Positions 9,814-19,004 of a stretch of DNA of 64,000 bases are shown here, piece by piece. The translations under genes were made by a program, and so were the position numbers. Source of the stretch: Paenibacillus sp. LHD-117 (GTDB lineage: Bacteria; Bacillota; Bacilli; Paenibacillales; Paenibacillaceae); the NCBI RefSeq assembly GCF_030929555.1, contig NZ_JAVFVT010000003.1, positions 62,001 through 126,000 on the forward strand. Reading direction: 5' to 3'. Below the pieces are notes generated by a model. It searched no databases and was not told the DNA's origin. It saw only the letters and a program-made list of their open reading frames with translations. Every line of letters starts with the position of its first letter. Position 1 is the first letter of the stretch.

Positions 9814-11622
9814 ATGAATTTAAGACCAAAGCTGATGCTGGCCTTCATATCGCTTATTATCATCCCGATGATCGGTCTAGGCATCTTCTCCTTCCTTAAT
9901 TCCGAGACGCTGCTGGAGAAGAAATACAGCGAGCAGTCCGAAATTACGATGAAAGCGATCGGAGGGAATATTTCCTACTTCTTCCGCGAGCTGGACCAGA
10001 TGTCCAACGGCAACGTGATTAGCTCGGAGGTTCAGGATATATTAAAACAGAACGATCTCCCCATGGACGATCCGAGCACGCTGATTCGCATTAACCAGGA
10101 CGAAAAGCAGATAAGCAGCATCCTGTTCCAGCATCCCGCCGTCAGCTACGTCGTCATGTATTCCAGCGACGGCACGATGTACAGGTCCAACCGCAACGAT
10201 CCAACGACGTTCCGGCCGATCACGTTCGAGCAGCTTCGAGGACATTCCTTGTACGACGACGTCATCAAGCTCGGCGGTATCCCGCTCTGGATCGGCCCGC
10301 ATGAACAGAAGGATCTGACGGGCGTGGACCCTCCGCTATTCACGATGCTCCGCGTCGTGAAGGACATCGAATCGTTTAACGACATCGGGATCATGGTTAC
10401 CCAATACAAAACCGAGGACGTCAGCAGCATGCTGAAAGGGTTTCAAAACCCCGATCCGGATTCGCAAGGGTCGCGTTATTTTATCATGAACAAGAACGGC
10501 CTCATCATGCTGGACAGCAACAAGGAATACGACGGCAAGAGCATCAATAGTTATACGAATTCCACGCCGCAGCTGACGAAGGATTACAAGAGCGCCCGGA
10601 TGAAGTTCGACGGGGTGGACAGTCTCGTCTCCTCTTATCAGCTGGAACTGAACGACTGGGTGCTGCTGTCGGTGCAGCCATGGAATTCCTTGACGAACGA
10701 GAACGTCCGCTTCGTCCAGTGGATCGGCATGATCACGGTGCTCGGGCTGCTCTCGGCGGTTCTGTTCAACGTCTTCTTCGTGAACCGAGTAGCGAAATCC
10801 ATCATTAAGGTCGTTCGCAAAATGAGGCTCGTCGAACAAGGCTTGCTGGATATCCGCGTTACGGCGCAAGGCAAGGACGAGACCGTGCTGCTCGCCAACA
10901 GCTTCAACAGCATGGTCGAACGCATCGGCAATCTGCTCAGCGACGTTCGAAGGGAACAAGAGCGGAAGCAGCATGCGGAGATGATGCTCATGCAGGCGCA
11001 GATCAAACCTCATTTCCTGTTCAATACGCTTGAATCGATCAACGCGCTTGCAGCGCAGAACGAAGGTGCCAAAATCATGTTGATGGTCCGGCGCCTGAGC
11101 AATCTGCTGCGAACGAGCATGCATCACTCCGAGGAAATCGGCATCAAGCAAGAGGTCGAGCATGTGCGGAGCTACCTGGAGATCCAGAAGTACAGGTTCG
11201 AAGAATTGTTCACTTACGAACTGTATGTGCCGGAAGAAGCGTTCGAATTTACGATCCTCAAGCTGACGCTTCAGCCGCTCGTCGAGAACAGCATTCAGCA
11301 CGGTTTCGACGGTTACGAGGATGGATACGGGGTTATTTCGATCAACGTAACAGTGGAGCCGCATGCTCTGATCATCATGGTCAGCGACAATGGCAAAGGG
11401 ATGAGCCAAGACGTCTTGCAGAAGCTTGCCGAAGGGTACAATCCGTCCAGGAAGACGCATGACGAAGCGGAGCTTGGCGAACGCAGAGGACTTGGCATCC
11501 GCAACGTCGCCGATCGGCTGCGTATTCATTACGGGCCGGGCTATGGCATGATGATCTGCAGCTCGGAAGGCAACGGCACGGCGATCAGATGCGTAATTCC
11601 GAAGAGCAGAGGTGAAAGTTGA
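9814..11622 (+). CDS. YesM-type sensor histidine kinase (LytS/His_kinase family)
   Basis: 602 residues. A membrane helix at about 7-27, a dCache-like extracellular sensor region, a second helix at about 300-325, HAMP at about 325-380, then the His_kinase block QIKPHFLFNTLESIN (phosphoacceptor His near 398) and a HATPase domain with NSIQHGF, DNGKGM and GLGIRNV. This class controls carbohydrate uptake and degradation in Paenibacillus and Bacillus. An AGGAGGC-like ribosome site precedes the ATG. The gene overlaps the regulator start by one base (TGATG), so the pair is translationally coupled. Confidence 0.93.
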   Translation: MNLRPKLMLAFISLIIIPMIGLGIFSFLNSETLLEKKYSEQSEITMKAIGGNISYFFRELDQMSNGNVISSEVQDILKQNDLPMDDPSTLIRINQDEKQISSILFQHPAVSYVVMYSSDGTMYRSNRNDPTTFRPITFEQLRGHSLYDDVIKLGGIPLWIGPHEQKDLTGVDPPLFTMLRVVKDIESFNDIGIMVTQYKTEDVSSMLKGFQNPDPDSQGSRYFIMNKNGLIMLDSNKEYDGKSINSYTNSTPQLTKDYKSARMKFDGVDSLVSSYQLELNDWVLLSVQPWNSLTNENVRFVQWIGMITVLGLLSAVLFNVFFVNRVAKSIIKVVRKMRLVEQGLLDIRVTAQGKDETVLLANSFNSMVERIGNLLSDVRREQERKQHAEMMLMQAQIKPHFLFNTLESINALAAQNEGAKIMLMVRRLSNLLRTSMHHSEEIGIKQEVEHVRSYLEIQKYRFEELFTYELYVPEEAFEFTILKLTLQPLVENSIQHGFDGYEDGYGVISINVTVEPHALIIMVSDNGKGMSQDVLQKLAEGYNPSRKTHDEAELGERRGLGIRNVADRLRIHYGPGYGMMICSSEGNGTAIRCVIPKSRGES

Positions 11623-13259
11623 TGGCCGACAAGGTACTCCTGGTAGATGATGAAGCGCATATTACCCGAAATTTGGAGAAGGTTATTCCCTGGGAAATGT
11701 TAGGACTGAAGGTTGCCGGCTCCGCCAAGAACGGCGCCGAAGCGCTGCAGATGCTGGAGGAAGAATCGATACAGCTTCTCCTCTGCGACATTCGGATGCC
11801 GGTAATGGACGGTCTGGAGCTGGTCCGCCAAATCCGGGATCGCGAAATGCCGTGCGATATTATTATGTTGTCCGGCTACCAGGACTTCGCTTATACAAGA
11901 GCCGCCATCCAATACGGAGTGAATGATTACGTGCTAAAGCCGATTCCGTACGATGAGCTTACGGGCGTAATCGCCAGAGTAATGTCCAATCAGCGGAGCA
12001 AGCAGAAGCAGCTGTACGAAGAGCAGCAGAAGCTGGGCCGAATGATCGACCTGGCCAGCGAAAAAATTTTGTACGACATCATCATGGACTATACGGATTT
12101 CTCCGGCAGCCACTGGCTGTTCACCGGCGACGAGCAGCAGCTTCGGCTCCAGCAATTCGTCATGATCGTGCTCGATCTCGACATCAGCTCCGAGAAGACG
12201 AAGGATTGGCGGGATTGGACGGATAAGGAGCGCAAGCTCTGGAACTTCGCGGTGTGCAACGTGCTGCGGGAGAAGCTGCAGACCAACGGTCTCCATCACG
12301 CGGTCATCCAGATGAGGGACGGCGAATGGTGCGTGCTCATCGAGACGGCGGGAGCGTCCGAATTCGACGACGCGCGCGTCCAGGAATGGGCGAGCATGCT
12401 GCTTACCGCCGTCAAGAACCATGTCAAGCTGTCTCTGAACGCGGGCATTTACCGGCAATTGGCGACCGTCGAGCAGCTGTCCGAGGCGTATAAGCTTGTG
12501 CAGCTGGGCATGCAGCTGACGCCGGTCCACGACTCAATCACGCTGTATCCGACCGACGGGCAGCGAAGTCCGGGCGAAGACAAGGCATTCTGGGTGACCG
12601 CCGAGAAGCTCATAAGCGCCGTCAAGCGCGGCGATTCGGCCGCGGTTAATTTGGAAGTGGATCATATCGCCGCGCAGCTGCAGCATCTGAATGAACATAA
12701 CGGTGCGAGAGTGAAGCCTCTTCTCCATTTCTTCGTGCTCCACTTGATGCGGGAGATGAAAGAGATGTCCGTATTTACAAGGGAGCAGGAAGAGCTGCTT
12801 TGGCGCAGGCTGGACCGGAGGTTCATTATTAAGGATCTGCTGAACTTTATCCGCCAAGTCACGGACGCCGTGACGGAGAGGTCGATCGATAAGAAAAAAC
12901 AATCGGAGCTGTCCATGTCGGAAGCAAAGACGTTCCTCGATCGCAATCTTTGCCGCGATCTCAGCGTGGAGGAAGCGGCGACGCATGTCGGGTTAAGCAC
13001 GTCGTACTTCAGTCTGCTGTTCAAGCAGACTTACGGCGAGACGTTTATCGAATACGTCACGCGGGAGCGCATGGAACGCGCGAAATCGATGTTGGCGGAA
13101 TCGCAGAAAAGCGTCGCACAGATCGCCAAGGAGGTCGGGTACGCGGAGCGAAGGTACTTCACGAAAGTGTTCATGAAGTATGCAGGCGACAATCCGACGG
13201 ACTTCAGGGCCAAATATCAGACGGTAGATCCGTCTTCGGTTGATGCGGGAGAACATTAG
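11622..13259 (+). CDS. YesN-type response regulator with AraC DNA-binding domain
   Basis: 545 residues. An N-terminal receiver domain with phosphoacceptor Asp in CDIRMPVMDG (about residue 56) and the conserved Lys in VLKPIPYDEL; a long middle linker; and a C-terminal AraC/XylS double helix-turn-helix (about 440-535: DLSVEEAATHVGLSTSYFSLLFK, SVAQIAKEVGYAERRYFTKVF). The ATG at 11622 shares a base with the kinase stop and has AGAGGTGA upstream; a TTG one codon earlier is a weaker choice. It is expected to activate carbohydrate genes in response to the adjacent kinase, possibly the SBP and GH3 genes around it. Confidence 0.93.
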   Translation: MADKVLLVDDEAHITRNLEKVIPWEMLGLKVAGSAKNGAEALQMLEEESIQLLLCDIRMPVMDGLELVRQIRDREMPCDIIMLSGYQDFAYTRAAIQYGVNDYVLKPIPYDELTGVIARVMSNQRSKQKQLYEEQQKLGRMIDLASEKILYDIIMDYTDFSGSHWLFTGDEQQLRLQQFVMIVLDLDISSEKTKDWRDWTDKERKLWNFAVCNVLREKLQTNGLHHAVIQMRDGEWCVLIETAGASEFDDARVQEWASMLLTAVKNHVKLSLNAGIYRQLATVEQLSEAYKLVQLGMQLTPVHDSITLYPTDGQRSPGEDKAFWVTAEKLISAVKRGDSAAVNLEVDHIAAQLQHLNEHNGARVKPLLHFFVLHLMREMKEMSVFTREQEELLWRRLDRRFIIKDLLNFIRQVTDAVTERSIDKKKQSELSMSEAKTFLDRNLCRDLSVEEAATHVGLSTSYFSLLFKQTYGETFIEYVTRERMERAKSMLAESQKSVAQIAKEVGYAERRYFTKVFMKYAGDNPTDFRAKYQTVDPSSVDAGEH

Positions 13260-13334
13260 CGGTCCAACAAAGAGATTACCATCGGGGCATTAATGCCGTG
13301 GATGGACGACAACAGGTTGAGAGGATGAAATAAT

Positions 13335-14942
13335 TTGGGACAACAGGGGAATTGGATCGACTGGAGCTTGAAGGAAAAGATCGGCCAACTGTTCGTATTC
13401 GGATTTCACGGATATGAGCCGACGGCGGAAATCAGCCAATTGATCAATGAATACGGCATCGGCGGCGCGATTTATTTCACTCGCAACGTGAAGGACGCCG
13501 AGCAAGTTCACGGCTTGTCCGCGAAACTTCAAGCGCATGCGGCGGAAGCGGGACGACCGCCTTTGTTCATCGCGATCGACCAAGAAGGCGGCATGGTAGC
13601 CAGGCTGGTCGACGGCGTTACGCTTATGCCGGGCAATATGGCGCTTGGAGCGACGGGCTCTGCCGAGGCCGCGCGCGAAACGGCCAGAGTTTGCGGCGAA
13701 GAGCTGAGACAGCTCGGCATAACGCTAAACTACGCGCCTTGCATCGACGTCAACAACAATCCGGACAATCCGGTTATCAACGTCCGCTCGTACAGCGACC
13801 GTTCCGAAGTGGTCTCGGAGCTTGGCGCGGCGGCCGTCGAAGGTTATCAATCCGCTCGCGTAGCGGCGACGGTGAAGCATTTCCCGGGTCACGGAGACAC
13901 GTCCGTCGATTCCCACCACGCGCTTCCCGTGCTTCCGCATAGCCGTGAGCGTCTGGACGCGATCGAGCTGCTTCCGTTCCGCGCCGCGATCGAGGCGGGC
14001 ACGGATTGCATCATGACGGCGCATGTCGTCTTGCCTGCCCTTGAACCGAGCGGCGTTCCGTCCACGTTGTCCGAGAACGTGCTCACAGGATTGCTGCGCG
14101 GGGAGCTGGGCTACGACGGCGTAGTTGTCACAGATTGCCTTGAGATGAGCGCGATCGACGAACATTACGGACCTGCGCAAGGTGCCGTCATGGCGATCAA
14201 AGCGGGCGCCGACATGGTGCTTGTCAGCCATACGATCGACAAGCAGCGCGCCGCGCTTGAAGCGGTTGCCGCGGCGGTCGAAAGCGGCGAGCTTGCCGAA
14301 GCCCGCATCGACGAAGCGCTGAACCGCATTATGCGCCTTAAGAACAAGCTAGAGCTAAACGAGCCGATCGCTCCTTGGGAACAGGTCGCGGCGGCCATCG
14401 GTACGGAAGCGAACAAGTCGGTCGCGCGCCGCTGGAGCGAAGCCTCCGTTACGCTTGTCAAGAACGAAGGCGGCTTGCTGCCGCTGAAGCGCGACGCAAG
14501 CACGCTCGTCTTATGGCCGAGCATCGTGCCGGTGTCCGTCGCCGACGAGATGCTTGCCGGCGACGGCACGCTCGGCGACTTCCTGTCCCATTACGGTGCG
14601 AACGTCATTGAACGCCGTATGGATGGAGACGATCCGCTTGCCGGCTTGGACGAGTTCGAGCAGATCGTCGTCGTGACGTACGATGCGTCCAAACATCCGC
14701 TGGAGAGCGAGATCGCGCGCCAAGCGGTGGACCAAGCGGGCGATCGCGTCGTCGCGGTATCCGTCCGCAATCCGCTCGACCTGCTGCTTTATCCGGATGT
14801 GCTCGCTTACCTTGCGGTTTACGAGTGCAGGCCGCTGGCTCTCTCCTCCGCCGCGAAGGCGCTGCTTGGCGACCTGAAGCCGCAAGGCAAGCTGCCGCTC
14901 GAAATTTCGCCGGCGTACCCGTTCGGCTGGAGCGCGGAGTAA
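13335..14942 (+). CDS. Glycoside hydrolase family 3, beta-N-acetylhexosaminidase type
   Basis: 535 residues from TTG at 13335 (GAGAGGATGA upstream). The NagZ-type GH3 motif KHFPGHGDTSVDSHH at about residues 181-195 carries the Asp-His dyad used as general acid/base in bacterial N-acetylglucosaminidases; the nucleophile Asp lies in VVTDCLEMSAI. A C-terminal domain of about 180 residues follows the barrel, as in the longer Bacillus NagZ forms. No signal peptide is visible, so it is probably cytoplasmic, acting on GlcNAc-containing muropeptides or chito-oligosaccharides. Being last in the SBP-kinase-regulator cluster suggests that system responds to an amino sugar. Confidence 0.9.
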   Translation: MGQQGNWIDWSLKEKIGQLFVFGFHGYEPTAEISQLINEYGIGGAIYFTRNVKDAEQVHGLSAKLQAHAAEAGRPPLFIAIDQEGGMVARLVDGVTLMPGNMALGATGSAEAARETARVCGEELRQLGITLNYAPCIDVNNNPDNPVINVRSYSDRSEVVSELGAAAVEGYQSARVAATVKHFPGHGDTSVDSHHALPVLPHSRERLDAIELLPFRAAIEAGTDCIMTAHVVLPALEPSGVPSTLSENVLTGLLRGELGYDGVVVTDCLEMSAIDEHYGPAQGAVMAIKAGADMVLVSHTIDKQRAALEAVAAAVESGELAEARIDEALNRIMRLKNKLELNEPIAPWEQVAAAIGTEANKSVARRWSEASVTLVKNEGGLLPLKRDASTLVLWPSIVPVSVADEMLAGDGTLGDFLSHYGANVIERRMDGDDPLAGLDEFEQIVVVTYDASKHPLESEIARQAVDQAGDRVVAVSVRNPLDLLLYPDVLAYLAVYECRPLALSSAAKALLGDLKPQGKLPLEISPAYPFGWSAE

Positions 14943-14957
14943 GACGCAAAGCAGATA

Positions 14958-14993
14958 AAAGCCTCTCCTTCACTGGCGAAGGAGAGGCTTTTG
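14958..14993 (+). terminator. Intrinsic terminator after GH3 gene
   Basis: A perfect 15-bp stem (arms 14958-14972 and 14979-14993) with a 6-nt loop, ending in TTTT. The symmetry would also allow function from the other strand. Confidence 0.85.
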
Positions 14994-15150
14994 TGCTGCG
15001 CCGAGTTCTCTTGGCGCTATGCCGCACGCATTATGTTTCGCTACTCCGTGCACTGCAATGTCTTTGGCTAACGGACCGTGCGAGACTGTCGATGAACTGT
15101 GCATAGGTGAAATTGCGGCAATTGCGAGGCAATAAATCCAGCATGAACAG

Positions 15151-15290
15151 CTCTAACGGAACTGACAGCCGTTATTTCAGCCAAAAACGCCCGTTAGTAA
15201 ATCTAACGGAACCGAGGGCCCTTATTTTTTGCCGAAGTCCGCGTTTTTGCTGGATTTCCCACGAATAACGTCGCTGAGTTCCGTTAGATT
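15151..15290. repeat. Intergenic inverted/direct repeat with CTAACGGAAC core
   Basis: The 538-bp gap 14943-15480 holds no convincing gene. Within it the motif TCTAACGGAAC appears at 15152 and 15202, and its reverse complement GTTCCGTTAGA at 15278. The 15200-15212 and 15278-15290 arms form a perfect 13-bp inverted repeat 65 bp apart. Inner parts are also related (CCGTTATTTC against GAATAACG). A further degenerate AATAAGGTCGCTCATTTCC copy follows at about 15313. This looks like a dispersed small palindromic element; whether it recurs elsewhere in the genome cannot be seen here. Confidence 0.7.
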
Positions 15291-15480
15291 TTAATATCAC
15301 TCCAAACAATCAAAATAAGGTCGCTCATTTCCATTACAGCCTGATTATGATCGATTTTCGCTCCTCTTCCACGTTTTCTCACAATGAATCGACAGCCTTG
15401 TAGGGTCGGTTACGGCATACTTCAGTTGCCGCACCGGCTTCGCAATCCGATTGAAGCGGCATGTGGTCTGCAATGCGCCA

Positions 15481-16620
15481 TTACCTCACAAAGTGATCGT
15501 ACGTCAGGTCGTGCAGGATATAAGCGAGGAAAAAGATGACGCAAGGATTCTCGTAATGGTGCTGGATATGGACGAGCTGTTGGTAATACTTCTCCCCGTA
15601 GTGGGGATTGTTGCGCATCTCGAGATTGCTCTTGATCAGCGCGTCGATCTTATCGGCGATATCGACCAATTCGCCCTCATACGTATCGTCCTTAGCGTTC
15701 ACGAGGAAATCCATCATCTCCTCATGGAAAAACGGCGGCAGCTGCTCCACCATCTTGCGTGCGACTTCTTGCTCGTAGCGTTCGAACGCTTCCCTGACGA
15801 TGGCAGACGATTTCTTGATCGGGGAAGCGACGTCGCCGCTCACGCCCTCCACGATATCGTGCATGATCGACTTGCCGAGCAGACGGTACAGGTCGATATT
15901 TTTTTGCCCGAACCGTTCCGCCTCCAGCAAACCGTTGAACAGCGACATCGCGGCTACGCGGAAGGAGTGGGTGGCGTCGTTGTCGGGAATGAGATTGAAG
16001 CTGCCTCCCCAACGCTCGATCAAATCGAGATTGAGGATATGGTCCAAAAACTGCCGAACGCCCTTGTCGGATTCAAGCGCCTGCATGAGCCACACGACCG
16101 AGGGGCATGGAGAAGCGGTGAGCTCGGTACGCAATTGCTCGAATTTAGCCTTGAAGTACGGATTGGCGTCCAGCTCGTATTCCCGCATGCAGAACAACAT
16201 GGCGTCGAACGAATCGACCGCTTGCACGAGCTGACCGATATAAGAATCGTCTTCGGCGCGGACAATATAATCGTAGAAATGCGGCTGGAGCGAGCGGGAG
16301 AGATACGAGACGATTTCTTTGCTGACCTCCGTCTCCAGTTTACGGATATGGTCCGCCACATGCGCGTCCTTCTTAGTTACGTATTTGATTGAGCCTGTCA
16401 CCGTTTCGTTCAAATCGTGAAGCAGCGCTCTGGCCGCGAGCGTAAGCTTGTCGAGCGTGTTCCCGAAGATTTTCTCCTCGACGATGCCGACCATGATGGC
16501 GATGGACGCGCAGCGGAAGCTGTGGCTCGCGGCATTGTCTTTGTAGCGTGGCGAGAACTCCTTCCACCTGGAAACATATTGCATCTGAATGATGGCATTC
16601 GTGAATCGGCTGTTTTTCAA
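15481..16620 (-). CDS. Protein with two tandem YfbR-like HD hydrolase domains
   Basis: 379 residues from TTG at 16620, which has AAGGGAGTGAG 7-8 nt upstream; an ATG 14 codons earlier lacks a site. The sequence holds two homologous HD domains. The first (about 1-185) has ASHSFRCASIAIMVG and ALLHDLNETVTGSI; the second (about 190-379) has ATHSFRVAAMSLFNG and SIMHDIVEGVSGD. Each shows the H...HD metal-binding pattern of YfbR-type 5'-deoxynucleotidases. The known family reaction is dephosphorylation of deoxynucleoside monophosphates, so nucleotide hydrolysis is inferred. Normal family members have one domain of about 190 residues, so this is an internal duplication or fusion. Confidence 0.8.
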   Translation of the reverse strand: MKNSRFTNAIIQMQYVSRWKEFSPRYKDNAASHSFRCASIAIMVGIVEEKIFGNTLDKLTLAARALLHDLNETVTGSIKYVTKKDAHVADHIRKLETEVSKEIVSYLSRSLQPHFYDYIVRAEDDSYIGQLVQAVDSFDAMLFCMREYELDANPYFKAKFEQLRTELTASPCPSVVWLMQALESDKGVRQFLDHILNLDLIERWGGSFNLIPDNDATHSFRVAAMSLFNGLLEAERFGQKNIDLYRLLGKSIMHDIVEGVSGDVASPIKKSSAIVREAFERYEQEVARKMVEQLPPFFHEEMMDFLVNAKDDTYEGELVDIADKIDALIKSNLEMRNNPHYGEKYYQQLVHIQHHYENPCVIFFLAYILHDLTYDHFVR

Positions 16621-16791
16621 GAGCGGTCTCACTCCCTTATAGCGGATAATGACACATTTCACCGGAAACGCCGTCTATGCTTTCTTAGTGCGTATCAATA
16701 TATATGGTACCAAATACGAAATGGAATGCTTGATTCAATATTAAAGAAGCTTTATAGCCCAAACAGAATTAGCTAATGATACTCTTTAAGT

Positions 16792-17304
16792 TTAGATAGA
16801 CTTGTTCGATTTGAGCAGCTTTTCCATAGCCATCACATCTACAAACTCACCTTCTAGAATCCCTTGCTTATAGAACACCCCAACTTCACGATAACCGCTT
16901 TTCCGATACAAGCCTTGACCCTGCCCGTTAAATGGGAATGTAAAGAGGACAATTTTATAAAATTCATAATGGATGGCTTCAGCCTCCAACTCTTGAAGAA
17001 GCCTCTGACCGACTCCTCGACCTCTAGAAGCTCTCTCAATATAAATGGACAGGTCTGCAACGCCATCATACGCTGAGCGCGAAGAGTATCGATTTAGGGA
17101 GGCCCAACCGACGACTGTGCCATCCAATTCCGCTACAAGAACAACATATCGCTCACCATGATTTTCGAACCATTCTCTCATGTATTGGAGAGTCTTCGTC
17201 TCAGTTTCCAGGGTTGCAATACGATCCTCAATGCCTTGATTGTAAATATCCAGAATATCATTCAGATCTTGAACGGTAGCTTTCCTAATAACGATTCCTT
17301 GCAT
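16792..17304 (-). CDS. GNAT acetyltransferase, ArsN1 / phosphinothricin-acetyltransferase-like
   Basis: 170 residues. It has GNAT motifs, including the IYNQGIEDRIATLET start typical of the Pat/Bar and ArsN1 group, the acetyl-CoA loop RGRGVGQRLL at about residue 95, and YRKSGYREVGVFYKQG near the end. ArsN1 enzymes acetylate the amino group of arsinothricin, an arsenic-containing glutamine mimic, while Pat/Bar act on phosphinothricin. Its position 20 nt downstream of a flavoprotein gene in an arsenic island favours the arsinothricin role. Base composition is AT-rich relative to the HD gene next door, consistent with lateral transfer. Substrate is inferred. Confidence 0.75.
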   Translation of the reverse strand: MQGIVIRKATVQDLNDILDIYNQGIEDRIATLETETKTLQYMREWFENHGERYVVLVAELDGTVVGWASLNRYSSRSAYDGVADLSIYIERASRGRGVGQRLLQELEAEAIHYEFYKIVLFTFPFNGQGQGLYRKSGYREVGVFYKQGILEGEFVDVMAMEKLLKSNKSI

Positions 17305-17324
17305 AACTAGACCTCCGACCGCAA

Positions 17325-18428
17325 TTAGATGGAATTTATTATGGTTTTAGCCGTTTTTTCTAGCCCAAGTATAAAACGAAACGTTGGTCCATGACTATGG
17401 GAAGTAAGCGGCCCCGCAAAATATAGTCCTTTGAGGTTGCTTTCAAAATGCCGATTTAGTTTAGGAAACTGATTGTAACCTTCTTCCCGAACAATGTCGG
17501 ACTTCATACTGTTATCTAAAAAGGCAAGACGCTCTAAATCGATTTTGAATCCTGAGGCCACTATAACGTGATCCGCGGCCGCCACATTACCATTTGATAA
17601 CTGCAGATGTAGCTTGTTATCTGTAACGAAAGCCTTATCAATTGATGCGTTACCTATCTGAGGAACTTTCCCTTCTACGTAAGGACGTAAAAAGTGTGCA
17701 ATCGGGACTGTTGCCGATCCGACTTGCAAAAGTTTCTTTTTGAGCAGCCGGGGAAGTTTATAAAAGATATTACCGACTCCCCTCAAAATAACTTCCTGGG
17801 TACGATTGCCTCCGTATACTGGAGCTTTACTACGATAAATAAGCTGAACATTCGTTTTTGCCTCATAAAGAAGCGCTGCAGCTTCCCATGCGCTTTGACC
17901 GCTACCGACAATGATAATGTCCTTCCCTCGAAACTGCTCAAAACTGGTGTAGCCTAATGTATGAGAAACAAACTTCAATGGCAGACCCTCGAATACGGAG
18001 GGGACATATTGAAAATCTTTAATCCCAGTCGCAATGACGACATGCTTGGCTGCCAATTGTTGGCCACCTTCCGTGCTTACGGCATAGGAATCACCATTAC
18101 GTCTTATAGATGTAGCCAATTCTGGCGTAAATTCTACGCTGGTCTTCTCGGCGAACCAAAACGCATATTGAACGAACACAGATCGCGGCAAAGGGGATTC
18201 AAGCTTGATATTCGTTTCGAAAGAGAAGTTTTGAATGGTGAACCTTCCTTCCGGATCTGAAAAGCTCACTAAATCATGAGGTGTGCGAATAAACATATTC
18301 TGCGGCATTTGATTTCTCCAAAAATCCATGGGGTAACCAAGTAACTTATACGACAAGTTGCGTGCAGCAGCGTGAGCAGCGACGGATATGCCATAAGGTC
18401 CGGCGCCAATAATAATGACATCCAGCAT
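17325..18428 (-). CDS. FAD/NAD(P)-dependent flavoprotein monooxygenase-like
   Basis: 367 residues. An N-terminal FAD-binding dinucleotide fold IIGAGPYGISVAAHA (residues about 5-20), a second nucleotide fold IIVGSGQSAWEAAALL (about 170-186) and an ATGIKD segment place it with flavin-containing monooxygenases and related oxidoreductases. It is divergent from the MarR gene and shares its intergenic operator region, and it heads a two-gene unit with the ArsN1-like acetyltransferase. Chemistry on an arsenic compound or another electrophile is inferred only from position. ArsH-type NADPH-FMN reductases are a different fold, so this is not ArsH. Confidence 0.75.
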   Translation of the reverse strand: MLDVIIIGAGPYGISVAAHAAARNLSYKLLGYPMDFWRNQMPQNMFIRTPHDLVSFSDPEGRFTIQNFSFETNIKLESPLPRSVFVQYAFWFAEKTSVEFTPELATSIRRNGDSYAVSTEGGQQLAAKHVVIATGIKDFQYVPSVFEGLPLKFVSHTLGYTSFEQFRGKDIIIVGSGQSAWEAAALLYEAKTNVQLIYRSKAPVYGGNRTQEVILRGVGNIFYKLPRLLKKKLLQVGSATVPIAHFLRPYVEGKVPQIGNASIDKAFVTDNKLHLQLSNGNVAAADHVIVASGFKIDLERLAFLDNSMKSDIVREEGYNQFPKLNRHFESNLKGLYFAGPLTSHSHGPTFRFILGLEKTAKTIINSI

Positions 18429-18480
18429 AATAACAACCTCCCAGAGTTAGATCATTTTCTTGGATTGATTATACATTAAC

Positions 18481-18497
18481 ACTTGCAAATTACAAAT
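18481..18497. promoter_or_regulatory. Candidate MarR operator in divergent promoter region
   Basis: ACTTGCAAATTACAAAT lies in the 103-bp gap between the divergent flavoprotein and MarR genes. Nearly the same word occurs before the next flavoprotein gene (19005-19021), which suggests a shared operator for the MarR protein. Confidence 0.5.
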
Positions 18498-18531
18498 ATA
18501 AATGTTATAACTGCTTCAGGAGGTTATGCCA

Positions 18532-18981
18532 ATGGAAAATGTACGGAATATGTTTCAGATCCTTTCTAGAAACTTCGGTTTATTAAACGAACAATGTTGC
18601 GACAGCTGCTGTGGTCAAGAAGTTTCGCTTGTTCAAAGTCATATCTTATATGAAATCAACCGCCAGCATAAACCATCCATGCAGGAAATCGCAGGTGCTT
18701 TAGGGATGGATATTACAACATTCAGCAGGCAAGTGAAAACACTGGTAGAGAAGGATTTAGTCAAGAAAACCCCGCATCCTACGGACAACAGAATCAATAT
18801 TTTGTCGCTCACTCCTGAAGGATTAAGTATTGAAAATAGCATTAACCTTACTGTAAATGCTCAATTGAATGGCGTTTTGTCAAGAATGTCGGAGTTTGAA
18901 AGAGAGACGGTGCTCCGATCAATTCAATTGTTTAACGATGCGATGCTTCAGTCCGGTTCATGTTGTGTGCCTCCAAAATAA
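18532..18981 (+). CDS. MarR-family regulator with vicinal cysteine pairs
   Basis: 149 residues from ATG at 18532 (AGGAGG 8 nt upstream; an ATG two codons earlier is too close). A winged helix of MarR type: MQEIAGALGMDITTFSRQVKTLVEKDLV with the wing at KKTPHPTDNRINILSLTPEG. Unusual for the family are CC-DS-CC at residues 22-27 near the N-terminus and a CC pair at 144-145 near the C-terminus. Vicinal cysteines bind trivalent arsenic well, so an arsenical-responsive repressor is proposed; other thiophilic metals or oxidants are possible. It sits between two flavoprotein genes whose upstream regions carry the same ACTTGCAAAT motif. Confidence 0.85.
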   Translation: MENVRNMFQILSRNFGLLNEQCCDSCCGQEVSLVQSHILYEINRQHKPSMQEIAGALGMDITTFSRQVKTLVEKDLVKKTPHPTDNRINILSLTPEGLSIENSINLTVNAQLNGVLSRMSEFERETVLRSIQLFNDAMLQSGSCCVPPK

Positions 18982-19004
18982 CGGGGGCTTACCTTTGGAT
19001 ATAT

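Noticed and set aside
14994-15480. Possible CRISPR-like repeats in the 15-kb gap
   Set aside because: Repeats are few, unevenly spaced and inverted; no array and no cas genes.
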